Source: JACPPO01 sp965262505
Lineage (GTDB): Bacteria; Acidobacteriota; Vicinamibacteria; Vicinamibacterales; UBA2999
Length of the DNA: 64,000 nucleotides
Assembly (NCBI GenBank): GCA_965262505.1
Contig: CBDHFM010000030.1
Location: 1,364,001-1,428,000 of the forward strand
Direction of reading: 5' to 3'
The notes beneath the pieces were generated by a model. The model worked only from the letters and a program-made list of their open reading frames with translations. It was not told the DNA's origin and ran no database searches. A program made the translations under genes and the position numbers. This document shows, piece after piece, positions 55,623 to 64,000 of the stretch (the first letter of the stretch is position 1; every line of letters starts with the position of its first letter).

Positions 55623-57170
55623 ATGTCCAACCGCAAAACGACTTTCTTTTACGCCGCGCTGATCGCTGTCGCTTCCCTTGCGGTGGGGATGGTGATCGCG
55701 TCCAGGCTCGGGATGTCGCCGACGTCGATGGCGCAGACCGCGACCCCCCCGATGAACAGCGCGCCGATTACCGGTCCGCTGACAGCGACCACCTTCCGCG
55801 ATGTTGCCCAGGCAGCATCGCCTGCCGTGGTGAATATCAGGACCGAGTCGCGTCAGCGCGCCCAGGACCTCACCGATTTCTTCGGTGGTCGTGGTGGTGG
55901 TGGCGATCTCTTCGAACGCTTTTTCGGCCAGCCCAACCCGAACCAGCAGGCGCCGGAACCGCGCGAGCGGGTCGTTCAAGCGGCCGGCACGGGCTTCATC
56001 ATCGACCAGGCGGGCTACATCCTCACGAACAATCACGTCGTGGAAGGCGCCACCACGATCGCGGTTACGCTCTACGAGGACGCCGATCAGGAGTACGCCG
56101 CTCGCGTCGTGGGCCGCGACCCGCTGACCGACAGCGCGCTGATCGAGCTAACCGAAAGACCGGACAACCCGCTCCCGGCGGTCACGTTCGGTGACTCGGC
56201 CCAGATCCAGCCCGGCGATTTCGTGATGGCTATCGGCAACCCGTTCGGCCTGGCGCACACAGTCAGCGTCGGCATCATCAGCGCCGTCGCGCGTCCGTTC
56301 CCGGTTTCCACGGGACGCTACGCGGATGTGCTGCAGACCGACGCGGCGATCAATCCCGGCAACTCCGGCGGCCCGCTGCTGAATCTCCGCGGCGAGGTCG
56401 TCGGGATCAACAGCGCGATCATCAGTGGCGGCCAGCAGTCGGGCAATGTCGGCATCGGCTTCGCCATTCCAATCAATGTCGTCCGCGAGCTGCTGCCGCA
56501 GCTCCATGCCGGCAAGGTGACCCGAGGACGCATCGGCGTCGGCATCGGCGCGGTACCAGCAGACGCCGTGGACGAATTCGGCCTGGAGGATCGGAACGGC
56601 GCCGTGGTGCTCAACGTTGTACCGGGTGGAGCCGCGGCGCGCGCGGGCCTTGAGCCTGGCGACGTGATCGTGGCGTTCAACGGCGTGCCGGTCAGGAGGC
56701 AAAATGAACTCGTCGCGATGGTCACGGCCACCAGGCCGGGTACCACGGTGCCGGTCCGCATCGTGCGCGACCGGGAGGAGCAGGCGATCAGCATCACCAT
56801 CGAAGAGCTCGACATCGAGGCCGAGACGTCGGCCCTCCGCTCGGGCAACGGTGGTGGGGGCGGCGACGACCTCCAGGAGACGAGCACCGGCTTCGGCCTC
56901 ACGCTCGGCAACATCACGCCTCAGATCGCGCAGCAACTCCGTCTCGACCGGGGCACTCGAGGCGCGGTGGTCACTGCCGTCGAGCCCGGCAGCCCGGCGG
57001 CGCGAGTCGGCCTTACGGGCGGGGACGTCATCGTGCGCGTGGGCCGTGAGGCGATCGAGACAGCGGCTCAGGCGGGAGCCGAGCTCGCACAGGTTCCGTC
57101 AGGCGGCACCGCCTTCCTCCGGGTGCTCCGGGACGGTCGGGAATCGTTCGTTGCGGTGACCAAAGAGTAA
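55623..57170 (+). CDS. Do/HtrA-family serine endopeptidase (DegP-like)
   Basis: A 515-residue periplasmic protease. It has a signal-anchor (FFYAALIAVASLAVGMVIAS), a trypsin-like domain with the triad His (LTNNHVVEGATT), Asp (DPLTDSALIELT) and Ser (NPGNSGGPLLNLRGEVVGIN), then two PDZ domains (VVPGGAAARAGLEPGDVIVA and VEPGSPAARVGLTGGDVIVR). It degrades misfolded envelope proteins. The loop near residues 85-110 is Gly/Phe-rich. The start was chosen at MSNRKTTFFYA, behind GAGG. Confidence 0.93.
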   Translation: MSNRKTTFFYAALIAVASLAVGMVIASRLGMSPTSMAQTATPPMNSAPITGPLTATTFRDVAQAASPAVVNIRTESRQRAQDLTDFFGGRGGGGDLFERFFGQPNPNQQAPEPRERVVQAAGTGFIIDQAGYILTNNHVVEGATTIAVTLYEDADQEYAARVVGRDPLTDSALIELTERPDNPLPAVTFGDSAQIQPGDFVMAIGNPFGLAHTVSVGIISAVARPFPVSTGRYADVLQTDAAINPGNSGGPLLNLRGEVVGINSAIISGGQQSGNVGIGFAIPINVVRELLPQLHAGKVTRGRIGVGIGAVPADAVDEFGLEDRNGAVVLNVVPGGAAARAGLEPGDVIVAFNGVPVRRQNELVAMVTATRPGTTVPVRIVRDREEQAISITIEELDIEAETSALRSGNGGGGGDDLQETSTGFGLTLGNITPQIAQQLRLDRGTRGAVVTAVEPGSPAARVGLTGGDVIVRVGREAIETAAQAGAELAQVPSGGTAFLRVLRDGRESFVAVTKE

Positions 57171-57196
57171 GCCGTCGACGTAGACCCCAGGGCCCG

Positions 57197-57250
57197 GGCC
57201 TCGGGCCGCAGCTCCGGAGACCGGACCTGCGGCCCGAGGCCTTCTTTTTT
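57197..57250 (+). terminator. Intrinsic terminator after the HtrA gene
   Basis: A perfect 15-bp stem (GGCCTCGGGCCGCAG at 57197-57211 with CTGCGGCCCGAGGCC at 57227-57241), a 15-nt loop, then TTCTTTTTT. It is a textbook rho-independent terminator. Confidence 0.9.
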
Positions 57251-57281
57251 GTGGTACAAGGGCTCCTTTACGGAGGCCGAC

Positions 57282-57839
57282 GTGACGCTGATGATCGAGC
57301 GCGAAGTCAAACTCCGATTCGACAGCCCTGAAGAAGCCCGCGCGGCGATCCTCGCGGCCGGCGCCACCCCGCTCCGCTGTCGCCGCCTGCAGGAAGATGC
57401 GCTGCTCGACGCCGACGACGAGTCGTTGCGGCGCCGGCGGTGCGTCCTCAGAGTCCGCACCGAAGCCGGCAAGAGTCTGCTGACCTTCAAGGGTCCCGCG
57501 GAACCGGGGACGATGAAGATTCGCGATGAGTACGAAACCGTGGTCGGTGACGGCGAGGCACTGCAGCAGGTGCTCGAGGAGCTTGGACTGCACGTCTGGT
57601 TCCGCTACGAAAAATACCGCGAGGAATATGCCGCCGCGGACGTGACGATTGCCCTCGACGAGACCCCGGTCGGGACGTACGTGGAGATCGAAGGCGACGA
57701 GGATGGCATCCAGGCGATGACGCGCGCGCTTGGACGCACGGCCGACGACTTCATCCTCCATTCCTACCGGCGCCTGTTCATTCAGCACCGGGAGGAGTAC
57801 GGCTTGAATCGCACCGACATGGTTTTCCGGGAGGAATGA
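57282..57839 (+). CDS. CYTH-domain protein (class IV adenylate cyclase / triphosphatase)
   Basis: A 185-residue CYTH protein. The ExExK motif is EREVKLRF at the N-terminus; basic and acidic tunnel residues follow (RRRRCVLRVRTEAGKSLLTF, DEYETVVG, RYEKYREEY, VTIALDETPVGTYVEIEGDE). CYTH proteins hydrolyse inorganic or nucleoside triphosphates or make cAMP; which applies here is unknown. GTG at 57282 has GGAGG at 57272-57276; ATG at 57291 is an alternative. It shares a TGA/ATG overlap with the next gene. Confidence 0.82.
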   Translation: MTLMIEREVKLRFDSPEEARAAILAAGATPLRCRRLQEDALLDADDESLRRRRCVLRVRTEAGKSLLTFKGPAEPGTMKIRDEYETVVGDGEALQQVLEELGLHVWFRYEKYREEYAAADVTIALDETPVGTYVEIEGDEDGIQAMTRALGRTADDFILHSYRRLFIQHREEYGLNRTDMVFREE

Positions 57840-58780
57840 TCCCCGCGCTGGTCCTGACGGCGGGACTCGCCATCCGCCTCCGTCCCCTCTCGTTCGTCCG
57901 CGCCAAGGCGGCGCTGCCGGTGGCGGGGCTGCCGCTTATCATACGGATCCTCAAGCAGTTGCACGCCGCCGGTGTCGCCGATGCCGTGCTCAACCTGCAT
58001 CACCTGCCGCACACCATCACCCGCGTCGTCGGAGACGGGTCCGACCTCGGCGTGCGTGTCCGATATTCCTGGGAGATGCCGGTCCTGGGGTCCGCCGGCG
58101 GACCGCGGCAGGCCCTACCGCTTCTTGCCGCGTCGACGTTCCTCGTCGCCAATGGCGACACACTGACCGACGTCGATATAGCCGCGTTGGTTGCCGTCCA
58201 TCGGCGTTCCGGCGCCCTCGTCACGATGGCGGTCACGCCGAACAACGAGCCGCAGAAGTACGGCGGCGTCGTCGTCGCCTCGGATGGCGCGGTCAGCGGT
58301 TTCGCCACACGCGGGTCCCCGCAGACGTCATTTCACTTCCTCGGCCTGCAGGTGGCTGAGGCCGCGGCGTTCGCTGCGCTGGACGCGGGGACGCCGTGCG
58401 CATCGGTCGGCGCCGTCTACCCTGCCCTGATAGGCGCCCGCCCTGGATCCGTGCGGGCCCACGTGTGTTCCGCGGAGTTCCTCGACATCGGCACGCCGGA
58501 CGACTACCTGCGCACATCACTCCTGCTCGCGCGTCGTGAGGGGGGCGCACCCCAGCGGGGCGCGCGCACGCTCGTCGACCCGACGGCGGTCATCGATGAA
58601 TCGATCCTGTGGGACGATGTTGAGGTGGGCGCGGGATCGATGCTTCGCGGGTGCGTCGTCGCTGACGGCGCACGCGTGCCCGGCGACACGTCGTGGAACG
58701 GCGTCACGCTGCGGCCGGCCATCGGCGATCTCGCGCCGGGCGAACGCCGCATTGGCGAACTCGCGGTCGCTTCCCTCTGA
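57836..58780 (+). CDS. Nucleotidyltransferase, MurU-like
   Basis: A 314-residue sugar-1-phosphate nucleotidyltransferase. The signature is PALVLTAGLAIRLRPLSFVR and AKAALPVAGLPLIIRI, then LVANGDTLTDVDI (metal-binding Asp), and a C-terminal left-handed helix-like segment (DDVEVGAGSMLRGCVV). It lies directly beside an AmgK-like kinase. That pair in other bacteria recycles MurNAc into UDP-MurNAc without de novo synthesis, so MurU is the likely identity (inference from context). The start ATG overlaps the CYTH stop. Confidence 0.78.
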   Translation: MIPALVLTAGLAIRLRPLSFVRAKAALPVAGLPLIIRILKQLHAAGVADAVLNLHHLPHTITRVVGDGSDLGVRVRYSWEMPVLGSAGGPRQALPLLAASTFLVANGDTLTDVDIAALVAVHRRSGALVTMAVTPNNEPQKYGGVVVASDGAVSGFATRGSPQTSFHFLGLQVAEAAAFAALDAGTPCASVGAVYPALIGARPGSVRAHVCSAEFLDIGTPDDYLRTSLLLARREGGAPQRGARTLVDPTAVIDESILWDDVEVGAGSMLRGCVVADGARVPGDTSWNGVTLRPAIGDLAPGERRIGELAVASL

Positions 58781-58790
58781 ATGTAACGGC

Positions 58791-59819
58791 ATGACTGAAC
58801 GGCAGACCGCGCGCGGCACCGACGTGCGCGCGCGTATCGATCAGTTCCTCGCCGACCCCGCGCTCAGCCGGCGTGGCGCCACGATCGTGCCTCTCACCGG
58901 CGACGCCTCGGACCGACAGTACTTCCGCGTCCTGCATCGAGACACGGCATCCCAGGTGCTGGCTGTGCACTCCGGCCCCATTACATTCGACACGCTGCCG
59001 TTCGTGAACGTCGCCAGCCTCCTCGCCGCCATACCGGTCCCGGTGCCGAGGATCCTGGCCCATTCGGACGAACTCGGCATCATCGCGCTTGAAGATCTTG
59101 GCGACGTCACGCTACAGGCCCACGTCGGTGCCGCATCGCCGGAGGAACACGCCGCCTTGTACCGACAGGCCGTCACCTTCGTCAACACGATTCAGCGCCG
59201 CGGCCGGGAGCTGGCGTCCCCCGACTACGTGCCGTACGGCATTGTCTTCGACGCGGAAAAGCTCACCTGGGAGCTTCGGTTCTTCACGACGCATTTCCTC
59301 AAGGCGTACCGCGGCGCCGGGTTGACCGACAGCGCCCGCGCGGCCCTGGCGCACGAGTACGCGTCGATCGCCGACGATCTGGCATCGAGCTCCCCGGTGT
59401 TGTGCCATCGCGACTACCACAGCCGCAACCTGATGCTGCACGAAGGGAGCCTTCACATCATCGACTTCCAGGACGCGCGAATGGGACCGGACACGTACGA
59501 TCTAGCGTCGCTGCTGCGCGACTCGTACGTGGACGTCGATGACCAGCAGGTGGACGGGCTGATCACGTATTTCCTGGCACAGCGCGCGGCGCCCGAAATC
59601 GATGACCGCGATTTCCGGCGTCGATTCGACCTCATGGCGCTGCAGCGTAATCTGAAGGCGCTTGGAACGTTCGGCTTCCAGATCGCGGCACGGGACAACA
59701 CCGTCTATGCCCAGTACGTCCCCCGAACGCTCGGCTACGTCCGTGCCAACCTTGCCAGGCACGAGCGCTTCGAGCGCCTCCGCGAACTGCTCGCCGAACA
59801 TCTGGAGGAACTGCGCTAA
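58791..59819 (+). CDS. Sugar kinase of the aminoglycoside phosphotransferase fold, AmgK-like
   Basis: A 342-residue kinase of the APH fold. It has GDASDRQYFRVLHRDT at the start, the catalytic loop LCHRDYHSRNLML, the metal-binding IDFQDARMGPDTYDL and a helical C-terminal part (DLMALQRNLKALGTFGFQIA). With the neighbouring MurU-like gene it matches the AmgK-MurU peptidoglycan-recycling pair, in which AmgK phosphorylates MurNAc or GlcNAc at the anomeric position. The stop codon TAA takes its last base from the IS630 end; the pre-insertion stop would have been TAG. Confidence 0.8.
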   Translation: MTERQTARGTDVRARIDQFLADPALSRRGATIVPLTGDASDRQYFRVLHRDTASQVLAVHSGPITFDTLPFVNVASLLAAIPVPVPRILAHSDELGIIALEDLGDVTLQAHVGAASPEEHAALYRQAVTFVNTIQRRGRELASPDYVPYGIVFDAEKLTWELRFFTTHFLKAYRGAGLTDSARAALAHEYASIADDLASSSPVLCHRDYHSRNLMLHEGSLHIIDFQDARMGPDTYDLASLLRDSYVDVDDQQVDGLITYFLAQRAAPEIDDRDFRRRFDLMALQRNLKALGTFGFQIAARDNTVYAQYVPRTLGYVRANLARHERFERLRELLAEHLEELR

Positions 59820-59827
59820 AGCGCTTT

Positions 59828-60343
59828 TCATGACCGTGTGGCGGCCGCGTACCCGCAGTGCCGAACATAGTTGCGGCATTCGTCAGGGCTGAAGTGCGCC
59901 AAGCACTCGCCGAGGAACGGCCAGAGCGTCTCGGTGCTGCGACAGCGAGCGGTGCGAACGAGGGCCTTGAGCTTCGCGAAGCAGAGCTCGATGGGATTGA
60001 GGTCCGGGCTGTAGGGTGGCAAGTACCAGAGGGTGGCCCCGGCGGCCTGGATGGCGCGTTGGATGCCGGCGACCTTGTGGGCCCCGAGATTGTCGGCAAT
60101 GACGATGTCGCCGGGCTGCAGGGTCGGCACCAGGATCTGTTCGATGTAGGCGCGGAAGCTCTCGCCATCGATCGCGCCGTCGAAGACCCCCGGTGCGGTC
60201 AGCCCCGTGACCCGCAACGCGGCGAGAAACGTGCTGGTCTGCCAGCGCCCGCAGGGGGCGTGGTCGTGGACGCGCGCGCCGCGCGGTGCCCGGCCGTACC
60301 GCCGAAGCAGATTGGTGGTGCTGCCGGTTTCGTCCAGAAACAC
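59828..60343 (-). CDS. IS630 transposase, DDE catalytic frame
   Basis: A 171-residue frame containing MFLDETGSTTNLLRRYGRAP (D), then GDIVIADNLGAHKVAGIQRA (D) and YLPPYSPDLNPIELCFAKLK (E), the IS630 DDE signature. The N-terminal half lies in another frame; either a programmed shift near the A-run or an indel separates them. The ATG is probably not a real start. Confidence 0.82.
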   Translation of the reverse strand: MFLDETGSTTNLLRRYGRAPRGARVHDHAPCGRWQTSTFLAALRVTGLTAPGVFDGAIDGESFRAYIEQILVPTLQPGDIVIADNLGAHKVAGIQRAIQAAGATLWYLPPYSPDLNPIELCFAKLKALVRTARCRSTETLWPFLGECLAHFSPDECRNYVRHCGYAAATRS

Positions 60344-60404
60344 GAGGTGGGCGACATCCCAGGTCGGCGCCGCCGCGTGCCACGCGACCCGCGCGGCCGC
60401 GACG

Positions 60405-60767
60405 TCAGGCCGATCGTGTTCGGACGGGCGGACCGTGTTTTTTAACGGTCAGGCCGAGGGCCCGCACGGCGCGCCAGACCGTCGGCACACTCGCGGGCGT
60501 GGCGAGGGCGTCCTTCAGCTCAGCCAGCGTGCGATCCGGGTGCGCCGCAATCAGCGCGGCCAAGGTGTGTAGGTGCGGCTCAAGCATGCCGCGCCGTCCA
60601 TGTCGCTGGACGCGAGGCGCCACCTCGCCCGTGTCGCGCCGCCGCTGTTTCAGTAGCCGCACCCACGACCCGCTCACGCGGTACTTCGCCGCCACCTCGG
60701 CCGCCTTCATCCCGGCATCGCTGTCGAGGAGCGCCCGCTCTCGCAGATCCATCGAATAGGCACGCAT
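60405..60767 (-). CDS. IS630 transposase, N-terminal frame
   Basis: A 120-residue frame starting MRAYSMDLRERALLDSDAGM, then the DNA-binding EVAAKYRVSGSWVRLLKQRR and the helix LHTLAALIAAHPDRTLAELK. Its C-terminus LTVKKHGPPVRTRSA leaves the family pattern after the run of six A. A +1 shift there gives VKKTVRPSEHDRPDVAAARV, which continues to the catalytic frame. Confidence 0.82.
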   Translation of the reverse strand: MRAYSMDLRERALLDSDAGMKAAEVAAKYRVSGSWVRLLKQRRRDTGEVAPRVQRHGRRGMLEPHLHTLAALIAAHPDRTLAELKDALATPASVPTVWRAVRALGLTVKKHGPPVRTRSA

Positions 60768-60924
60768 CGGGCCTCCTGCATCGGTGCGCGCAGAAGTACC
60801 ACGACCGCCCCAGGTAGTACAAGGCCTATTTGAAAAGCGCTTTAGTCGTTGGGCATTGGGTTTTAGGGTTGGCGCGCGGTCAAAAGCCCGGAGCTAGAAG
60901 CCTGCATCCTTGTAAAATAGTGGT

Positions 60925-61776
60925 TTGGCTGACCACCGTTTCGGCGTATCGACCCACCTGTTTCACCACTCGCGACTCGCGCGAGAGCACCTCGTGCGCA
61001 TTGCCGCGCACGGATTCGACGCGGTCGAACTGTTCGCCACACGTGCGCATTTCGATTACCACGACGAACAGGCAATCGGCCGGCTGGCGGACTGGCTGTC
61101 GGACGCCCGCCTGAAGCTCCATTCGCTGCACGCGCCAATCTTCGATGGCATCAGAAACGGCCGATGGGTCGGCTCGTTCTCGAACGCGTCTGGCGACGAA
61201 ACACGCCGCGGCGCTGCCCTGGCGGAGACCCGCGCGGCGCTCCAGGTCGCCCGCCGCATCCCGTACCGCTTTCTGGTCGTGCATCTCGGAGTGCCGTCCG
61301 CCGAGCAACCACCGCCCGGCGACAATCGGCCGGACGCCGCGCGGCGTAGTCTTGAGGACATCGTCGTGATGGCCGCCGAGGTTGGGGTGCAGGTCGCGGT
61401 GGAAGTAATTCCGAATCCGCTGTCCGGCGCGGCGGCGCTCGTCCGTCTGATCGAGGACCAGCTCGACGGGGTCGATGTGGGCATGTGCCTGGATTACGGG
61501 CATGCGCACCTGATGGGCGACCTGGGGGAAGCGATCGAGGCCGTTTCCGGATATCTGTGGACCACCCACGTGCATGACAACGGCGGTCGACACGACGATC
61601 ACCTCGTGCCATTCGCCGGCACGATCGACTGGGACGCCGCGATCACGGAAACGCAGAAGATCGGATATGACGATGTGCTGATACTCGAAGTCGCTGATAC
61701 CGGCAATCCGGTCGAGGTGCTTCAGCGGTCGGTAAAAGCGCGCGAGCGCCTGGAAAAGATTTTCGTCGCCCTCTAG
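60925..61776 (+). CDS. Sugar phosphate isomerase/epimerase-like TIM barrel protein
   Basis: A 283-residue protein of the xylose-isomerase-like AP_endonuc_2 superfamily. Characteristic segments are GFDAVELFATRAHFDYHDEQ, KLHSLHAPIFDG, FLVVHLGVPS, VAVEVIPNPLSGA, MCLDYGHAHLMGD, THVHDNGGRHDDHLVPFAGT and LILEVAD. These provide His/Glu/Asp metal ligands. The substrate is unknown. A TTG at 60925 is the apparent start; about 80 bp separate it from the IS630 end. Confidence 0.82.
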   Translation: MADHRFGVSTHLFHHSRLAREHLVRIAAHGFDAVELFATRAHFDYHDEQAIGRLADWLSDARLKLHSLHAPIFDGIRNGRWVGSFSNASGDETRRGAALAETRAALQVARRIPYRFLVVHLGVPSAEQPPPGDNRPDAARRSLEDIVVMAAEVGVQVAVEVIPNPLSGAAALVRLIEDQLDGVDVGMCLDYGHAHLMGDLGEAIEAVSGYLWTTHVHDNGGRHDDHLVPFAGTIDWDAAITETQKIGYDDVLILEVADTGNPVEVLQRSVKARERLEKIFVAL

Positions 61777-61780
61777 ACTC

Positions 61781-63073
61781 ATGCGCACTTCTATCAACGA
61801 CGTCGCCGGGCACGACGGCCAGCAGGTCACCATCCACGGATGGCTGCACAACCGTCGCTCGAGCGGGAAGATCCATTTCCTGATCGTGCGTGACGGGACC
61901 GGTTTCGTTCAGGCGGTGATGTCAAGAACCGCGGTCGGCGAGGAGGCGTTCACTCGCGCCGATCATCTCTCACAGGAGACATCGCTGTCGGTGACCGGTA
62001 CTGTCCGCGCCGACACACGCGCGAAGGGTGGCTATGAAATCGACGTCGCGCGCGTCGAGGTTCATGGAGAAGCGCACGACTACCCCATTACGCCCAAGGA
62101 GCATGGCGTCGACTACCTGCTGGACCGCCGGCACCTCTGGATCCGGACCGAACGCCAGACGGCGATTCTTCGCGTCCGGCACGAGGTCATCGACGCCGTT
62201 CGCGACTTCTTCAATACCCGCGGCTTCATCCTGTGTGACGCACCGATCTTTACTCCGGCCGCGTGCGAAGGGACGACGACCCTGTTTCCCGTTCAGTATT
62301 TCGACGACACGACCGCGTTCCTCACGCAGAGCGGGCAGCTCTACAACGAAGCGAATGCCATGGCGCTCGGCAAGGTCTACTGCTTTGGACCGACGTTCCG
62401 CGCCGAGAAGTCGAAGACGCGACGCCATCTCACGGAATTCTGGATGGTCGAACCGGAAATGGCCTACGCGGATCTCAACGATGTCATCGAGCTTGCCGAA
62501 GAGCTGATCGTCAGCATCGTTTCGCGCGTGCTGGACAAGCGTGGGGTGGACCTGCGGGTGCTCGAGCGTGACACGTCGAAACTGGAAAGCATCCGGACTC
62601 CGTTTCCGCGGCTGACGTACGACGAAGCGGCACAGCTGCTCAAGGAGAAGGGCCAGTCCTTCGAATACGGCACGGATCTCGGTGGCACCGACGAGACCGT
62701 GCTGTCCGAACAGTTCGATCGTCCCGTGTGTATCACCCATTACCCGGAATCCGTCAAAGCCTTCTACATGCAACCGGACCCGCAGCAGCCGGACAAGGCG
62801 CTCTGTGTCGACATGCTGGCTCCGGAAGGCTACGGCGAGATCATCGGCGGCGGCCAGCGGCTCGACGATCTCGATCTTCTGCTGGAACGAATTCGGGAGC
62901 ACCGCCTCCCACAGGAGGCGTTCGAGTGGTACCTCGACCTCCGGCGCTACGGCACGGTGCCCCACGGCGGTTTTGGCATGGGAATCGAGCGCTGTGTGTC
63001 GTGGATCTGCAAGCTCGAACATGTGCGCGAAACGATCCCGTACCCGCGCATGCTGCACAGGCTGTATCCCTGA
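61781..63073 (+). CDS. asnS: Asparaginyl-tRNA synthetase
   Basis: A 430-residue class II synthetase that charges tRNA-Asn. The OB-fold anticodon-binding domain (QVTIHGWLHNRRSSGKIHFL) is followed by the class II core: motif 2 TFRAEKSKTRRHLTEFWMVE and motif 3 GFGMGIERCVSWICKL. The signatures YLLDRRHLWIR and FTPAACEGTTTLFPV fit AsnS. Full family length. It overlaps the rimO start by one base (TGATG). Confidence 0.95.
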   Translation: MRTSINDVAGHDGQQVTIHGWLHNRRSSGKIHFLIVRDGTGFVQAVMSRTAVGEEAFTRADHLSQETSLSVTGTVRADTRAKGGYEIDVARVEVHGEAHDYPITPKEHGVDYLLDRRHLWIRTERQTAILRVRHEVIDAVRDFFNTRGFILCDAPIFTPAACEGTTTLFPVQYFDDTTAFLTQSGQLYNEANAMALGKVYCFGPTFRAEKSKTRRHLTEFWMVEPEMAYADLNDVIELAEELIVSIVSRVLDKRGVDLRVLERDTSKLESIRTPFPRLTYDEAAQLLKEKGQSFEYGTDLGGTDETVLSEQFDRPVCITHYPESVKAFYMQPDPQQPDKALCVDMLAPEGYGEIIGGGQRLDDLDLLLERIREHRLPQEAFEWYLDLRRYGTVPHGGFGMGIERCVSWICKLEHVRETIPYPRMLHRLYP

Positions 63074-64000
63074 TGAAGATAGGAATGATTTCCCTCGGGT
63101 GTCCGAAGAATCTCGTCGACTCCGAGGTCATGCTTGGCCTCGCGCAGCAGGCGGGCCACCAACTCACGCGTGATGCCGCCGAGGCTGACGTGCTCGTGGT
63201 CAATACCTGCGCGTTTATCGACAAGGCGAAGCAGGAGTCTATTGACACCATCCTGGAGATGGCGGAGCACAAGAAGACCGGCCACTGCCGAACGCTGATC
63301 GTAGCTGGGTGCATGGCCGAGCGGTACCGGGCGGAACTGCGGGAGCAGATTCCAGAGATCGACGCGGTCATCGGCACGGGGGAAATCCCGGAGATCGTGA
63401 ATCTGCTCGGCGGTTCTGCTCCGCAGCGCTCCTACGAGCCCAGGGTCGTCCCGCTGCTGCGCGCCAGCGGCGAGCCCATCAGGGCCAAAGACCAAGGACG
63501 AGAGACTGAAGACTTACCCACCTACATCTACGATGCCGACACGCCCCGACTGCTGGCGACTCCGCGGCACTACGCGTATGTGAAGATCGCGGAAGGCTGC
63601 GACTACAAGTGTGCCTTCTGCATCATCCCCACGCTGCGTGGTCACTACCGCAGTCGTACGGCCGCCTCGATTCTGCAGGAAGCGGAAAGGCTGGCGGCCA
63701 ACGGTGTCAAGGAGCTCATCCTGATTTCCCAGGACACGAGCTTCTACGGCGTCGACCGCGGGGAACGTGGTGCGCTCCCGCGGTTGCTGCGCGCGCTCGA
63801 CACGATCGATGGCCTCGAATGGATCCGGATGCTCTACCTGTATCCGACGACGATCGGAGATGACGTACTGGAGGCTATGGCGGAGAGCGAAAAGGTCTGC
63901 AAGTACATCGACCTGCCGCTCCAGCACGCGTCCGACGCCGTTCTGAAGCGGATGAAGCGCCCAGGTACGCGTGCGGGATACGAGCGTCTCCTGGACCGAG
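63073..64000 (+). CDS. rimO: Ribosomal protein uS12 methylthiotransferase, partial
   Basis: The frame runs to the window end with about 309 residues visible. The N-terminal UPF0004 domain carries GMISLGCPKNLVDSEVMLGL and VNTCAFIDKAKQ (cluster Cys), then VAGCMAERY. The radical SAM motif is IAEGCDYKCAFCIIPTLRGH (CxxxCxxC) and DLPLQHASDAVLKRMKR follows. RimO adds a methylthio group to an Asp of ribosomal protein S12. The C-terminal TRAM domain lies beyond 64000. Confidence 0.93.
   Translation, partial: MKIGMISLGCPKNLVDSEVMLGLAQQAGHQLTRDAAEADVLVVNTCAFIDKAKQESIDTILEMAEHKKTGHCRTLIVAGCMAERYRAELREQIPEIDAVIGTGEIPEIVNLLGGSAPQRSYEPRVVPLLRASGEPIRAKDQGRETEDLPTYIYDADTPRLLATPRHYAYVKIAEGCDYKCAFCIIPTLRGHYRSRTAASILQEAERLAANGVKELILISQDTSFYGVDRGERGALPRLLRALDTIDGLEWIRMLYLYPTTIGDDVLEAMAESEKVCKYIDLPLQHASDAVLKRMKRPGTRAGYERLLDR

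Larger units (their letters stand above)
59819..60842 (-). mobile_element. IS630 family element
   Basis: A 1024-bp element with terminal inverted repeats AAGCGCTTTTCA at both ends and TA target duplications (59817-59818 and 60843-60844), as for all IS630/Tc1 elements. It is inserted in the stop codon of the AmgK-like gene. It carries a transposase in two frames. Confidence 0.92.

Overview
The window is high-GC bacterial chromosome, probably from a Gram-negative soil-type bacterium of the Acidobacteriota (Vicinamibacteria-like). That placement is an inference from gene content: a VWFA-domain protein of the kind abundant in Acidobacteriota, secreted amidohydrolases and gamma-glutamyltransferase, a DUF6152-type protein, a short-form GlgP, and an AmgK/MurU recycling pair. 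No rRNA or marker phylogeny was available.

Layout. (1) 1-13.1 kb, host genes: polysaccharide export protein, amidase-GerMN-rph-rdgB, pantothenate kinase, TauE/SafE permease, then a run of secreted or peripheral hydrolases (dienelactone hydrolase, GGT, amidohydrolase, MBL-fold, cupin). (2) 13.2-42.4 kb, a prophage of about 29.2 kb in the 3' end of a tRNA-His gene, bounded by an identical 19-bp repeat (13205-13223 and 42378-42396). Its leftward operon runs from a Cro-like protein through replication and recombination genes to connector and tail genes. A CI-like S24 repressor, a cassette region and a tyrosine integrase lie rightward. (3) 42.5-46.2 kb, tRNA-Arg, tRNA-Arg, tRNA-Lys, a small islet with a Sel1-repeat protein that ends in a second tRNA-Lys 3' fragment, a dicarboxylate symporter and tRNA-Leu. 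(4) 46.3-64 kb, host genes: cold-shock protein, RluA-type pseudouridine synthase, RRM protein, glycogen phosphorylase, VWFA protein, M24 peptidase, HtrA protease, CYTH-MurU-AmgK, an IS630, an isomerase-like TIM barrel, asnS and a partial rimO.

The prophage looks defective. No terminase, portal, protease, major capsid or recognisable lysis gene is present although connector and tail genes remain. Four IS elements sit in it: an IS3 (IS407-like) splits a recombination-type gene, an IS1380 splits a small Sel1-tail gene, another IS3-like element splits the integrase, and an ISAzo13 lies exactly at a stop codon. Precise target duplications allow the broken genes to be reconstructed.

The most unusual structure is 34.66-39.23 kb. 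The 3' end of the repressor gene recurs several times downstream, once as a perfect 31-bp copy and otherwise as diverged copies that still encode a repressor-like C-terminus. Small accessory genes lie between the copies. This looks like repeated acquisition of cassettes at the repressor 3' end. Other points of note are a canonical -1 slippery site in the tail chaperone gene, a shared beta-domain inserted in two structural proteins, and a truncated threonine-dehydratase start fused upstream of glgP.
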